Shown: positions 45,504-55,322 of the stretch, piece after piece
How positions within the stretch are numbered: position 1 is the first letter of the stretch
How the letters are laid out: each line of letters opens with the position of its first letter
Origin: Siccibacter turicensis LMG 23730
GTDB taxonomy: Bacteria; Pseudomonadota; Gammaproteobacteria; Enterobacterales; Enterobacteriaceae
DNA: 64,000 nucleotides
Reading direction: 5' to 3'
NCBI RefSeq assembly: GCF_000463155.2
Contig: NZ_AWFZ01000050.1
Location: forward strand, 186,001 to 250,000
The notes under the pieces: generated by a model
What the model was told of the DNA's origin: nothing
What the model saw: only the letters and a program-made list of their open reading frames with translations
Database searches by the model: none
Position numbers and translations under genes: made by a program

Positions 45504-46886
45504 TTACACCGGCTCGTGCAGCGCCAGGGCTTTTTTCGCCAGCGCGTCCAGCAGCTTCTGATGAATCCCGCCAAAGCCGCCGTTGCTCATCACCAGGATA
45601 TGGTCGCCTGGCTGCGCGGTTTTGGTAATCATCTCCACCAGCGTGTCGATATCCGCACTCCAGTGCGCCGGCTGGATGCAGGCTTCGGCCACTTCCGCCA
45701 CCTGCCACGGAATGTGCTGCGGCTGGAGCAGGAACACCTCATCGGCGCGTCCGAGCGACGGAGCGAGATCGTTTTTGCTGATCCCCATTTTCATGGTGTT
45801 GGAGCGCGGTTCGAGCACCGCGAGAATGCGGGCGGTGCCACCCACTTTGCCGCGCAGCGCGGCAAGCGTCGCGAGAATGGCGGTTGGATGATGCGCGAAG
45901 TCGTCGTAGACGGTGACGCCGTTCGCTTCACCGCGCAGCTCCAGACGACGACGGGCGTTGATAAAGCTGTCCAGCGCCTGTGCCGCGTCTGCCGGGGTAA
46001 TACCGATATGGCGCGCGGCGGCAATCGCCATCAGGCCATTGTGCATGTTGTGCTCGCCCACCAGCGACCAGTTGACCTGGCCCACGCACTCCCCGGACAG
46101 CCACACTTCCCAGGAGGAGGCGTCGTTGGTCAGCTTTTTCGCCTGCCACATCCCCTGCTCGCCGGTCAGCTCCTGCTCGCTCCAGCAGCCCATCGCCAGC
46201 GTCTGCTTCAGGTTGATGTCGTTCTCCGGGGAGATAATCCGCCCCTGTCCCGGCACGATGCGCACCAGGTGATGGAACTGCTTCTGAATGGCTTTCAGAT
46301 CGTCAAAGATATCGGCGTGATCGAACTCAAGGTTGTTGAGGATCAGGGTGCGCGGGGCGTAGTGCACGAACTTGGAGCGCTTATCGAAGAACGCGCAGTC
46401 GTACTCGTCGGCTTCGATGACGAAGAACGGCGTATCGCCCAGTCGTGCGGATACTTCAAAGTTGCCCGGCACACCGCCGATAACAAAGCCCGGCGCCATG
46501 CCGCAGGCTTCGAGGATCCAGGTCAGCATCCCGGCGGTCGTGGTTTTGCCGTGGGTCCCGGCCACCGCCAGCACCCAGCGGTCGCGCAGCACGAAGTCGT
46601 GCAGCCATTGCGGGCCGGACATGAAGGGAATGTTCTGTTCCAGTACCGCTTCCACGCACGGGTTTCCGCGCGTCATGGCGTTGCCAATAATGACCAGGTC
46701 CGGGCGTGGCTCAAGCTGGCTCGGGTCGTAGCCCTGAATCAGTTCAATGCCTTCTTTCTCGAGCAGAGTGCTCATCGGGGGATAAACATTGGCGTCCGAG
46801 CCCGTCACCTCGTGGCCAAGGGAGCGTGCCAGCACGGCCAGCCCGCCCATGAAGGTGCCACAAATCCCCAAAATATGAATGCGCAT
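45504..46886 (-). CDS. mpl: UDP-MurNAc:L-Ala-gamma-D-Glu-meso-DAP ligase Mpl
   Basis: Mpl reattaches recycled murein tripeptide to UDP-MurNAc. The 460-residue Mur-ligase-fold protein has ICGTFMGGLAVLARSLGHE, the ATP P-loop AGTHGKTTTAGM, YDCAFFDKRSKFVHY and DDFAHHPTAI. AAGGA precedes the ATG. A perfect 16-bp inverted repeat begins 22 bp upstream. Confidence 0.96.
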   Translation of the reverse strand: MRIHILGICGTFMGGLAVLARSLGHEVTGSDANVYPPMSTLLEKEGIELIQGYDPSQLEPRPDLVIIGNAMTRGNPCVEAVLEQNIPFMSGPQWLHDFVLRDRWVLAVAGTHGKTTTAGMLTWILEACGMAPGFVIGGVPGNFEVSARLGDTPFFVIEADEYDCAFFDKRSKFVHYAPRTLILNNLEFDHADIFDDLKAIQKQFHHLVRIVPGQGRIISPENDINLKQTLAMGCWSEQELTGEQGMWQAKKLTNDASSWEVWLSGECVGQVNWSLVGEHNMHNGLMAIAAARHIGITPADAAQALDSFINARRRLELRGEANGVTVYDDFAHHPTAILATLAALRGKVGGTARILAVLEPRSNTMKMGISKNDLAPSLGRADEVFLLQPQHIPWQVAEVAEACIQPAHWSADIDTLVEMITKTAQPGDHILVMSNGGFGGIHQKLLDALAKKALALHEPV

Positions 46887-46907
46887 ATGTCACGATCCTT
46901 TATATGA

Positions 46908-46982
46908 GCCTGTCCCATCAGGCGTTTCTGTTGCCGCCCGTCAGCATGGCGACGGGGTATTCATCAGCCTGATGGGACAGGC
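46908..46982. repeat. Perfect 16-bp inverted repeat between mpl and fbp
   Basis: GCCTGTCCCATCAGGC (46908-46923) and GCCTGATGGGACAGGC (46967-46982) are exact reverse complements. They enclose 43 bp that contain a second pairing, CCCGTC (46937-46942) with GACGGG (46951-46956). It could fold as a long hairpin in the mpl leader RNA or as a DNA cruciform. I do not recognise the family. Confidence 0.85.
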
Positions 46983-47140
46983 GCGAAGTTCGGCGCACAT
47001 TCTACCGTCTGATGTGAGACGGATAAATGCATTTCAGGATAATCCGCATTTTGCTGGCGCGATTCACCTGTGCGCTACTATTCGATAGTTTGTTACTATC
47101 ACGGCATCGCTTTACTTAATCTCAGAGCAGGGAAAGTGTT

Positions 47141-48139
47141 ATGAAAACGTTAGGTGAATTTATTGTTGAGAAGCAGCATGAGTTCTCACATGCCACTGGG
47201 GAACTGACCGCGCTGCTGTCGGCAATAAAGCTCGGCGCTAAAATCATCCACCGCGACATCAACAAAGCCGGTCTGGTGGATATTCTCGGCGCCAGCGGTG
47301 CTGAAAACGTACAGGGTGAAGTGCAGCAGAAGCTTGACCTGTTCGCGAATGAAAAGCTGAAAGCCGCGCTTCGCGCGCGCGACATCGTGGCCGGTATCGC
47401 CTCGGAAGAGGAAGATGAGATCGTGGTGTTTGACGGCTGCGAACACGCGAAATACGTGGTGCTGATGGACCCGCTCGACGGCTCCTCAAACATCGACGTT
47501 AACGTTTCGGTCGGCACCATCTTCTCCATCTACCGTCGCGTTACGCCGGTCGGCACCGCGGTGACGATGGAAGACTTCCTGCAGCCGGGCAACAAGCAGG
47601 TTGCGGCAGGCTACGTGGTTTACGGCTCCTCCACCATGCTGGTGTACACCACCGGCTGCGGCGTTCACGCCTTTACCTACGATCCGTCTCTGGGCGTGTT
47701 CTGCCTGAGCCAGGAGCGCATGCGCTTCCCGGAACGCGGCAACACCTACTCCATTAACGAAGGGAATTACATCAAGTTCCCGCTGGGCGTGAAGAAGTAC
47801 CTGAAGTTCTGTCAGGAAGAAGATAAAGCCACCCAGCGCCCGTACACCACGCGCTACATCGGCTCGCTGGTAGCGGACTTCCACCGCAACCTGCTCAAAG
47901 GCGGCATCTACCTCTACCCGAGCACCGCCAGCCACCCGGAAGGGAAACTGCGCCTGCTGTATGAGTGCAACCCGATGGCGTTTCTGGCTGAACAGGCCGG
48001 CGGCAAGGCGAGCGACGGCAAAGAGCGTATTCTCGATATTCAGCCGGTCAGCCTGCACCAGCGTCGTCCGTTCTTTGTCGGCAACGAGCATATGGTGAAT
48101 GACGTTGAGCGTCTGATCAGCGACTATCCGGACGCGTAA
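47141..48139 (+). CDS. fbp: Fructose-1,6-bisphosphatase class I
   Basis: Fbp is the gluconeogenic phosphatase, inhibited by AMP and activated by PEP/citrate. The 332 residues equal the E. coli length and show the metal-site motif [14 protein letters not shown] and [27 protein letters not shown] precedes the ATG. A strong terminator follows. Confidence 0.97.
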   Translation: MKTLGEFIVEKQHEFSHATGELTALLSAIKLGAKIIHRDINKAGLVDILGASGAENVQGEVQQKLDLFANEKLKAALRARDIVAGIASEEEDEIVVFDGCEHAKYVVLMDPLDGSSNIDVNVSVGTIFSIYRRVTPVGTAVTMEDFLQPGNKQVAAGYVVYGSSTMLVYTTGCGVHAFTYDPSLGVFCLSQERMRFPERGNTYSINEGNYIKFPLGVKKYLKFCQEEDKATQRPYTTRYIGSLVADFHRNLLKGGIYLYPSTASHPEGKLRLLYECNPMAFLAEQAGGKASDGKERILDIQPVSLHQRRPFFVGNEHMVNDVERLISDYPDA

Positions 48140-48156
48140 GCCTCGCCGGACATAAC

Positions 48157-48182
48157 AAAGGGCAGCCCAGGCTGCCCTTTTT
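48157..48182 (+). terminator. Rho-independent terminator after fbp
   Basis: AAAGGGCAGCC, a short CA turn and GGCTGCCCTTTTT form a 10-bp stem with a T-run, 18 bp after the fbp stop. It may also serve the convergent DUF2569 gene. Confidence 0.9.
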
Positions 48183-48198
48183 GCATGTGACGTTCACC

Positions 48199-48696
48199 CT
48201 AATTGATAAAGGTTCGCTTCACCCGAACCGACACGATGAAATAGGGGATCCAGATACACACGCTGATCAGCGTGCGGCCAATTGGGACAACGTTCTCATA
48301 GCTCAGCGCCACATCGAGATAGCGGTGGCCGAGCCAGAGATCGATACACAGCAACGCCAGCCCATACAGCAGCATGCCGATATAAAAGCGCGGCAGCTGG
48401 CGTTTCTTCCTGATAAACAGGCTGGAAACGTACAGCGCCAGCAGGAACAGCCCGCTAAACAGCACCAGTTCGGTCAACAGCACGCCGCGCACCGCGCCGC
48501 TAAACCAGGCGTAGTTGTCCAGCAGCACCTTCAGGGTATAAAACGCCGACGAGGCGTTAATCAACAGCGTGGCCAGCAGGCCGAGCGCCGGAAGATACAG
48601 CCAGCCGCCAATCTTTTTAAACGCTTTCGCTTCACACTGCGCGCAGTAGTCGGCATCCGGCTGCGCCGGGTTGTCACATTCAATACAGGTTGCCAT
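48199..48696 (-). CDS. DUF2569 family membrane protein with N-terminal zinc ribbon
   Basis: This 165-residue protein begins with CIEC and CAQC pairs (Cys 4, 7, 18, 21), a zinc-ribbon-like arrangement, followed by KKIGGWLYLPALGLL and four hydrophobic segments. This is the DUF2569 pattern. Function is unknown. It lies between fbp (convergent) and a chemoreceptor gene and seems to be its own unit. Confidence 0.8.
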   Translation of the reverse strand: MATCIECDNPAQPDADYCAQCEAKAFKKIGGWLYLPALGLLATLLINASSAFYTLKVLLDNYAWFSGAVRGVLLTELVLFSGLFLLALYVSSLFIRKKRQLPRFYIGMLLYGLALLCIDLWLGHRYLDVALSYENVVPIGRTLISVCIWIPYFIVSVRVKRTFIN

Positions 48697-48761
48697 ACAT
48701 CCCTCATCATTTACTTATCGCGGCAAGCGTCATGTGCCCGCCGCGTACTGCGTCATCCCGA

Positions 48762-50327
48762 TTATGACTGAGGCTGGAGCCTGAACGAAGCCATCGCTTC
48801 CGTCAATTGTCGGGACTGCTCCTCAAGCGACTGGGTCGCTGCGGAGGACTCTTCCACCAGCGCGGCGTTCTGCTGCGCCGATTCATCCATCTGGCTGACG
48901 GCGATATTTACCTGCTCAATGCCGCGGCTCTGCTCGTGCGAGGCGCTGGCAATCTCTTTCATCAGGCGGGTGACGCGCATCACTTCCCCGGCGATGTCGT
49001 CCATCGTTTCCCCGGCCTGCTGCGCCAGCTCGCGCCCTTCCCCGACGTGGGTCCGGGAGTCGCTGATCAGAGTGCGGATCTCCTTCGCCGCTTCGCCGCT
49101 CCGGCTGGCAAGGTTGCGCACTTCGGTGGCGACCACCGCGAAACCGCGCCCCTGTTCACCGGCCCGCGCCGCCTCTACCGAGGCGTTAAGCGCCAGGATA
49201 TTGGTCTGGAACGCGATGCCGTCGATGACGCTGAGGATGTCAGCGATGCGGTCGGAGCTGGTGGCGATATCGCGCATTTTTTCGATGACGTAGCACACCA
49301 TCTCGCTGCCGTGATCGGCGGTATCGGAGACGGCCTGGGCCAGCTTGTGCGCCTGCTCGGCATTCTCCGCGTTCTGCTTCACGGTGGCGGTGAGCTGCTC
49401 CATGCTGGCTGCGGTTTGCTCAAGGGAGGTGGCGGTGGATTCCGTGCGCTGGGATAGGTTCAGGTTACCGGCGGTCAGCTCGCGGCTGCCGGTATCAATC
49501 TGGGCGCTGGCATCGCGCACCCGCTGGACTGACTCGCGCAGCGACTGGCGCATGGCTTCGATGGCCTGGGCCAGACGTCCCAGCTCGTTGTCGGTTGCCG
49601 GCGGCAGTTCGCGGCTCAGATCCCCTGCGGCGACGTGCTCCAGCTGTTCGATGGACTGCTCAAGCGGCTTGAGCAGCAGGTGGCGCAGCGCCAGCCAGAC
49701 CAGCACGATAATCCCCGCCGTCAGCAGCGCCGCGATGATCATCAGCGTCAGCACCACGCTTTTCTGCTGCTGCACGGCGGCGACCTCCGCTTTACCGCGC
49801 GCGTCGCCCCACGCCTGAAACGCCTGCATGGCGTTGTTGAAATCACGGGCCACCGGGATCAGACCGTTCTCCAGCAAATCGTAATACTGATCCGGGCTTT
49901 GAGACTGCAGCGCGGCCAGCATTGGCGTAATGCCTTTGCTGTCGTAGGCGCTGAACGCTTTCGCCAGGTTTGCTACCAGGCGTTCGCCCTCTTCATCGCC
50001 AACCGGCGTGGCGATCACGTTTTTAAGCTGCTGGCGCGCAGTGAGGATCTCTTTCTCAATGGCTTTGGTGGCGGCAGCGGCATCGTCCAGCAGCCCCACT
50101 TCCATCTGGCGCACCGCCTGCCCGGCCTCATTACGGGCGCGCAGCATCAGGGTATAGCCATCGCTGAGCTGCACCATCTGTTCACCCTGGAGGTGGTTGA
50201 TGCGTTGCAGGGCGTTCGAGCTTTGGGTGAGCGAGTAAATACCGATACCGCTGACGAGTAGCAGCAGCAGCGTCATGACGGCCAACAGGGACAGCAAACC
50301 AGTACGGACAGACAGATTTTTCAACAT
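48762..50327 (-). CDS. Methyl-accepting chemotaxis protein (first copy)
   Basis: This is a 521-residue transmembrane chemoreceptor: TM1 (about 10-32), periplasmic four-helix-bundle ligand domain (about 35-190), TM2 (about 192-212), HAMP, then the signalling coiled coil with the tip [20 protein letters not shown]. Methylation-helix glutamine/glutamate pairs are visible ([14 protein letters not shown]). It ends SFRLQPQS and lacks the NWETF pentapeptide that tethers CheR/CheB in Tar and Tsr, so it is a Trg/Tap-like minor receptor. A sigma-28-like promoter lies upstream. Ligand is unknown. Confidence 0.92.
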   Translation of the reverse strand: MLKNLSVRTGLLSLLAVMTLLLLLVSGIGIYSLTQSSNALQRINHLQGEQMVQLSDGYTLMLRARNEAGQAVRQMEVGLLDDAAAATKAIEKEILTARQQLKNVIATPVGDEEGERLVANLAKAFSAYDSKGITPMLAALQSQSPDQYYDLLENGLIPVARDFNNAMQAFQAWGDARGKAEVAAVQQQKSVVLTLMIIAALLTAGIIVLVWLALRHLLLKPLEQSIEQLEHVAAGDLSRELPPATDNELGRLAQAIEAMRQSLRESVQRVRDASAQIDTGSRELTAGNLNLSQRTESTATSLEQTAASMEQLTATVKQNAENAEQAHKLAQAVSDTADHGSEMVCYVIEKMRDIATSSDRIADILSVIDGIAFQTNILALNASVEAARAGEQGRGFAVVATEVRNLASRSGEAAKEIRTLISDSRTHVGEGRELAQQAGETMDDIAGEVMRVTRLMKEIASASHEQSRGIEQVNIAVSQMDESAQQNAALVEESSAATQSLEEQSRQLTEAMASFRLQPQS

Positions 50328-50376
50328 GTGACGTTTCCCGGTTATTGCGACAACGTGTGAAAGGGTCAGAAAAGCG

Positions 50377-50403
50377 TTATCGGCAATACCCGGGAAATAT
50401 TAA
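50377..50403 (-). promoter_or_regulatory. Sigma-28 (FliA) promoter of the first chemoreceptor gene
   Basis: On the minus strand a perfect -10 GCCGATAA (50384-50377) is preceded by an 11-bp spacer and TTAATATT (50403-50396), which matches TAAAGTTT at five of eight positions. It is 50 bp upstream of the ATG. Confidence 0.75.
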
Positions 50404-50426
50404 GGATTTGTTTCCATAACAAAAAC

Positions 50427-51428
50427 TTATGGCACGCGCGTCGCCCCGCCCACCCGCGTAACGGCGGCACTCTGGCGGTTTTCCCACAACACGGTCAGGC
50501 CGCGTTGCAGGGCGATAAAAATAAACAGCAGAATGCCGATGGCGATCTTGGTCCACCAGGAGCTGAGGGTGCCGTCGAAGTTGATATAGGTCTGTATCAG
50601 CCCCTGTATCGCCACGCCAAACAGCGTGCCCAGCACCGTGCCAACTCCGCCCGACAGCAGCGTGCCGCCGATCACCACCGAGGCGATAGCATCCAGCTCG
50701 ACGCCCACCCCCGCCAGCGCATAGCCCGCCTGGGTATAGATGGAGAAGACGATCCCCGCAAGCGTGGCAAGGCCGGTGGAGAGCATATAGATGCGAATCG
50801 TGGTGCTGCGGGTGGAGATGCCCATCAGGTTAGCCGAGGTGGCGTTGCCGCCGATGGCGTAGACCTGATTGCCAAAGCGGGTGCGGTGCGCGAGGAAAAT
50901 ACCCAACACCACCACGCCCAGCATCAGCAGCCCCATGGCGCTGAGCCGCCCGCCACCGGGGATCTTCCACGCCAGGCTGGAGAGCGTGTCATACACCGGG
51001 TGATCGATGGGGATCGACTCTTCAGACACCAGATAGCTGACGCCGCGCAGAAAGAACATCCCGGCGAGGGTGATAATAAACGCCGGGATCTTCAGGGCAT
51101 CGATCAGCAGCCCCATAAAGGCACCGAAGGCGCAGCCCATCGCCAGCACCAGCGGGAACGCCACCAGCGGCGACAGCCCCCAGTAGCCAATTGCTTTAGC
51201 GAGAAACACGCCGGTAAAGGCGATCACCGACCCGACCGAGAGATCGATACCGCCGGAGAGGATCACAAAGGTCATGCCGACGGCGATGATACCGAGAAAG
51301 GCGTTGTCGGTAAGGATATTGCAGATCACCCGCGTCGAGGCGAAGCCGGGAAACTGCGTCAGGCAGTAGAGATACCCCAGCACAAACACCGCGAGGGTAA
51401 TCATCAGCGGCAGATTACGTTTTATCAT
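50427..51428 (-). CDS. yjfF: Galactofuranose ABC transporter permease YjfF
   Basis: YjfF is one of the two inner-membrane permeases of the YtfQRT-YjfF importer for galactofuranose. The 333 residues follow the RbsC-type fold with the family block GGIDLSVGSVIAFTGV and GGTLLSGGVGTVLGTLFG. The ATG overlaps ytfT by 14 bp. It is the last gene of the ytfQRT-yjfF operon. Confidence 0.94.
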   Translation of the reverse strand: MIKRNLPLMITLAVFVLGYLYCLTQFPGFASTRVICNILTDNAFLGIIAVGMTFVILSGGIDLSVGSVIAFTGVFLAKAIGYWGLSPLVAFPLVLAMGCAFGAFMGLLIDALKIPAFIITLAGMFFLRGVSYLVSEESIPIDHPVYDTLSSLAWKIPGGGRLSAMGLLMLGVVVLGIFLAHRTRFGNQVYAIGGNATSANLMGISTRSTTIRIYMLSTGLATLAGIVFSIYTQAGYALAGVGVELDAIASVVIGGTLLSGGVGTVLGTLFGVAIQGLIQTYINFDGTLSSWWTKIAIGILLFIFIALQRGLTVLWENRQSAAVTRVGGATRVP

Positions 51429-52443
51429 GGCGTCGTGCTCCTTTGATCAGGGAAATAAAGCGCGGCGACTGCACGATCAGCACGCAGAGCACCACCACCG
51501 CTTTCACTACCTGGTTAAGTTCGGGCGGGAAGCCGGACAGCAGGATCCCGGTATTCATCCCCTGGATAATCAGCGCCCCGACCACCGAGAGCACGAGGTT
51601 AAAGCGTCCGCCCATCAGCGATGCGCCGCCAATCACCACCGCGAGGATGGCGTCCAGCTCCAGCCACAGCCCGGCGTTGTTGGCATCCGCCCCGCGAATG
51701 TCCGCGGCAACGATAACCCCGGCGATGGCCGCGCACAGCCCGCTGAGCATATAGGTGAGCATCACCATCAGGCGGGTATTCACCCCGGCGTTCTTCGCGG
51801 CGCGAATGTTAATCCCTACCGCTTCGATAAACATGCCGAGCGCGGTTTTACGCGTCAGTACCCAGAACAGCACCAGGGTCGCGAGCGCGATAATGACCGG
51901 CGTGGGAAACAGCAGCAGCGAGCCGCTGCCGAGCCACGACAGAGACGGCGAGGTAAAGGTGACGATCTGCCCGGAGGTAATCAGCTGCGCCACCCCGCGC
52001 CCGGCCACCATCAAAATCAGGGTGGCGACGAACGGCTGAATTTTGAGAACCGCCACCAGCACGCCGTTCCACAGTCCGCACAGCACGCCCGCCCCGAGCG
52101 AGGCGAGGATCACCACCGTCAGACTGTGGCCCTCGACGGTGAGGGTCGCAGCCGTGGCGCCGGCTATCGCCATGATCGCCCCGACCGACAGGTCGATACC
52201 GCCGGTGGCGATCACCAGCGTCATGCCGATGGCCAGCAGCGCCACCGGCGCGGCGCGGTTCAGAATATCAATCGGGCTGCCGAACAGCCGCCCGTCCTGG
52301 AGCACAATCTGTAAGAAATGCGGCGCGACCAGACTGTCGATCAGCAACACCAGCGCCAGGGCGATCAGCTGGGGCATCCCCGGCGGCCAGCGAAAACGCC
52401 GCGAGGCTTGTCCGGCCTGGGTGTGAGGCAGAGAACGAGGCAT
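51415..52443 (-). CDS. ytfT: Galactofuranose ABC transporter permease YtfT
   Basis: YtfT is the partner permease of YjfF. The 342-residue product begins MPRSLPHTQAGQASRRF and carries GGIDLSVGAIMAIAGA and GGASLMGGRFNLVLSVVGAL. I use the ATG at 52443, with AAGGAGAG upstream, rather than an ATG ten codons earlier in the ytfR-ytfT gap. Confidence 0.95.
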   Translation of the reverse strand: MPRSLPHTQAGQASRRFRWPPGMPQLIALALVLLIDSLVAPHFLQIVLQDGRLFGSPIDILNRAAPVALLAIGMTLVIATGGIDLSVGAIMAIAGATAATLTVEGHSLTVVILASLGAGVLCGLWNGVLVAVLKIQPFVATLILMVAGRGVAQLITSGQIVTFTSPSLSWLGSGSLLLFPTPVIIALATLVLFWVLTRKTALGMFIEAVGINIRAAKNAGVNTRLMVMLTYMLSGLCAAIAGVIVAADIRGADANNAGLWLELDAILAVVIGGASLMGGRFNLVLSVVGALIIQGMNTGILLSGFPPELNQVVKAVVVLCVLIVQSPRFISLIKGARRHDKT

Positions 52444-52456
52444 CACATCTCTCTCC

Positions 52457-53959
52457 TTATGCCGCAATGGCATTCATAATGGCCGGCACCGACAGCTCGC
52501 TGAGCGGAATTTCCGCCACGTGCTTACGGTCGCGCAGAATAATGACCCGGTCGGCGTAGCCCACCAGCTCTTCCAGCTCCGACGAGATAACCAGCAGCGC
52601 CAGACCGTCGGTGCAGAGGGTTTCAATCAGCCGGATGATCTCGGCATGCGCGCCGACGTCGATACCGCGCGTGGGCTCATCGAGGATCAGGAACTGCGGA
52701 CGGGTCAGCAGCCAGCGCGACAGCAGCACTTTCTGCTGATTGCCGCCGGAGAGGAACTCCACCGGCTGCTCGGCGCTGGGGGTACGAATGCCCAGCTGGC
52801 GGATAAAACGCTCCGCGATCTGGTTCTGCTCCCGGCGCGGAATGGGCCGCAGCCAGCCACGCTGGGCCTGGAGCGCCAGCACGATGTTTTCCCGCACCGA
52901 TGCGGCGGCGATGATGCCGTCGGTTTTGCGATCCTCCGGACAGAATCCGATCCCTACCTGGGATGCCTGGCTTGGCGAGCGCAGGCGACGGGTGAGGCCT
53001 TTGATCACCGCCGTGCCGCTGTCGGCGGGCCGAATGCCGAAGATCACCTCGGCGGTTTCGGTGCGGCCGGAGCCCAGCAGCCCCGCCAGACCGACAATCT
53101 CGCCGGGGCGTACCGCCAGATCGAACGGGGCAATGACCCCTTTCTTCCCGAAGCCGTTAAACGCCGCCACCGGTTTGTCGCTCAGCAGCGTACGCCCGGC
53201 ACGCTGCAAGGCGTTGGACTCCAGCTCGCGGCCCAGCATCATTTTGACCAGCTCAATCTGCGGCAGATCGGCGGTGTCGCGAGTGCCGACAAAACGGCCG
53301 TTGCGCAGTACGGTAATGCGGTCGGTCACCTCATACACCTGATCGAGGAAGTGGGTCACGAAGACCAGGCTCACGCCCTGATCGCGCAGCTGGCGCATCA
53401 GCGTGAACAGCATTTCCACTTCCTGGGTATCGAGACTGGCGGTGGGTTCATCGAGGATCAGCACTTTGGCAGAGAGATCGATCGCCCGACAGATGGCGAC
53501 GATCTGCTGCATCGCCACCGAGAAACGGTTAAGCGGTTCGCGCACGTCCAGCGCAAACCCATAGGATTCCATGAGCGCCGTGGCGCGCCGCTCCATATCT
53601 TTGCGGCGCAGCAGGCCGAAGCGTTTAGGCTCCCGGCCAATAAACAGGTTATCCGCCACCGACATATTGGGCAGCAGGTTAACTTCCTGATAAACGGTAC
53701 CGATGCCGAGCTTCTGGGCGTGAGCGGTATTCTTTGGCGCGATGGGCCGACCTTCGAGCCAGATCGTGCCGCCGTCCGGCTGATACACCCCGGTCAGCGC
53801 TTTGATTAGCGTCGATTTCCCGGCCCCGTTCTCGCCGAGCAGCGCCATGATTTCACCGCGTCGCAGGCTGATACTGACCTGATCGAGCGCGTTCACGCCG
53901 GGGAACGTTTTGCTTAATCCTTCGGTGCGCAGGATTTCCTGATGGTTATCGTTATTCAT
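52457..53959 (-). CDS. ytfR: Galactofuranose ABC transporter ATP-binding protein YtfR
   Basis: This 500-residue protein has two fused ABC domains, as is normal for the RbsA/MglA/XylG class. The first has Walker A GENGAGKST and Walker B LILDEPTAS. The second has a degenerate Walker A (GLLGSGRTE), the signature LSGGNQQKV and LILDEPTRGIDVG. It drives import through YtfT-YjfF. AGGAG precedes the ATG. Confidence 0.95.
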   Translation of the reverse strand: MNNDNHQEILRTEGLSKTFPGVNALDQVSISLRRGEIMALLGENGAGKSTLIKALTGVYQPDGGTIWLEGRPIAPKNTAHAQKLGIGTVYQEVNLLPNMSVADNLFIGREPKRFGLLRRKDMERRATALMESYGFALDVREPLNRFSVAMQQIVAICRAIDLSAKVLILDEPTASLDTQEVEMLFTLMRQLRDQGVSLVFVTHFLDQVYEVTDRITVLRNGRFVGTRDTADLPQIELVKMMLGRELESNALQRAGRTLLSDKPVAAFNGFGKKGVIAPFDLAVRPGEIVGLAGLLGSGRTETAEVIFGIRPADSGTAVIKGLTRRLRSPSQASQVGIGFCPEDRKTDGIIAAASVRENIVLALQAQRGWLRPIPRREQNQIAERFIRQLGIRTPSAEQPVEFLSGGNQQKVLLSRWLLTRPQFLILDEPTRGIDVGAHAEIIRLIETLCTDGLALLVISSELEELVGYADRVIILRDRKHVAEIPLSELSVPAIMNAIAA

Positions 53960-54061
53960 GGCCGGGTTCTCCTGAAGCCTGAGGATGGCGGGTTAGCTGG
54001 CAAAACGCATGGCGGGTGGATAACGCGCCGTCGCCATGCGTTCTGTCAGAGCGCGGGTTTT

Positions 54062-54093
54062 CCTCTCTCTTCCAGGGAGAGGGCCAGGTGAGG
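54062..54093 (-). repeat. CCTCACC/GGGAGAGGG hairpin element between ytfQ and ytfR
   Basis: Read leftward this gives CCTCACC, then CCCTCTCCCTGG and AGAGAGG, related to the hairpin after pepA at 4699-4727 but with a less perfect stem. It lies in the 180-bp ytfQ-ytfR gap and could raise ytfQ expression over the rest of the operon, as stem-loops do after binding-protein genes. Confidence 0.45.
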
Positions 54094-54139
54094 ATCGTCG
54101 CCCTCACGGCCCCCTCGCCAGAAGCCGATCGTGACGGAA

Positions 54140-55096
54140 TCAGTACCCCATGTTTTTCTTCTTCTCTAACTCTTCTTTCGCAGTGTCCGGCAGGTAGAGC
54201 GTTGATTTGGTGAGGGTCATTTTTTCAGGCTGGGTGCCGTCTTTTTTGAATTTCTCGAGCGCGTCGAACGCCGGACCGGCCATGTTCGGCGTCAGTTCAA
54301 CGCTGGCGTTGGCTTCGCCATCGATCATCGCTTTAAAGATATCCGGCACACCGTCGATAGAACCGGTCAGGATGTCTTTGCCCGGCTTCAGGCCCGCTTC
54401 TTTAATGGCCTGAATGGCACCGATGGCCATGTCATCGTTATGGGCATACACCATGCAGATGTTTTTGCCGTTGTTCTCGGCCTTAATAAAGCTCTCCATC
54501 ACCTCTTTCCCTTTAGAACGGGTAAAGTCGCCGGACTGAGAACGGATGATTTTGATGTTCGGCGCGCTGGAGATCGCTTCGGCGAAACCTTTTTTACGAT
54601 CAATCGCCACGCTGGCGCCCACGGTGCCCTGGAGTTCCACCACGTTGCAGGGTTTGCCGGCGACGGTTTTAATCAGCCACTCGCCGATAAGCTTGCCTTC
54701 CAGCACGTTGTCCGCGGTGACCGTGGTCATGTAGAGCGACTTGTCTTTTACGTCGATGGAGCGGTCGAGCAGGATCACCGGAATTTCGGCGTCTTTAGCC
54801 TCTTCCAGCACCGGATCCCAGCCGGTGGCCACTACCGGGGCGATGAAGATCGCGTCTACCCCCTGAGCGATAAACGAGCGCACGGCCTTAATCTGGTTTT
54901 CCTGCTTCTGCTGACCGTCCGCGATTTTGAGCGTGATGCCGCGTTTCTGGGCCTCGCTCTTCGCCACGTTGGTTTCCGCCGCGCGCCAGCCTGATTCAGA
55001 ACCGACCTGAGAAAAGCCCACGGTCAGCGGTGCCGCCATCGCCACGGTCGACATGGCCGCTGAAATTGCTGTGACAAGAAGTAAGCGCTTCCACAT
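54140..55096 (-). CDS. ytfQ: Galactofuranose-binding periplasmic protein YtfQ
   Basis: YtfQ is the sugar-binding protein of the importer. The 318-residue precursor has a signal peptide (MWKRLLLVTAISAAMSTVAMA) cleaved before APLTVGFSQ, then a two-lobed ribose-binding-protein fold (DGQQKQENQIKAVRSFIAQG; GSIDGVPDIFKAMIDG). Start chosen by alignment with E. coli; a 21-codon upstream extension has no signal character. It is divergent from ppa, with a GalR-type operator between. Confidence 0.96.
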   Translation of the reverse strand: MWKRLLLVTAISAAMSTVAMAAPLTVGFSQVGSESGWRAAETNVAKSEAQKRGITLKIADGQQKQENQIKAVRSFIAQGVDAIFIAPVVATGWDPVLEEAKDAEIPVILLDRSIDVKDKSLYMTTVTADNVLEGKLIGEWLIKTVAGKPCNVVELQGTVGASVAIDRKKGFAEAISSAPNIKIIRSQSGDFTRSKGKEVMESFIKAENNGKNICMVYAHNDDMAIGAIQAIKEAGLKPGKDILTGSIDGVPDIFKAMIDGEANASVELTPNMAGPAFDALEKFKKDGTQPEKMTLTKSTLYLPDTAKEELEKKKNMGY

Positions 55097-55322
55097 AGTT
55101 GTATCCTCGTAGGGGGGTATTGTGAGTGACGACTTTACCTGCGGGATGACTATAGACAATGTGGTATGTAACTGAATGCGTTACATCACAATTCGAAGAA
55201 GTAACGAAAACGTTAACGTCGGGCTGGAATTGCAACATCTCTGAAAAGAGCAGCGGCGCGCCTGTCGTGTTATCTCTATGATGAAGAAAAAGTTAGAGCA
55301 ATAAGCGCAACGCCGCGCCCTT

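Noticed and set aside
45516-46907. 463-codon open frame antisense to mpl
   Set aside because: Shadow of mpl; Gln/His/Arg-rich with no domain.
55195-55225. Second GalR box near the ytfQ start
   Set aside because: AACGAAAACGTTAACG has the right flavour, but the half-site spacing is off by one base.
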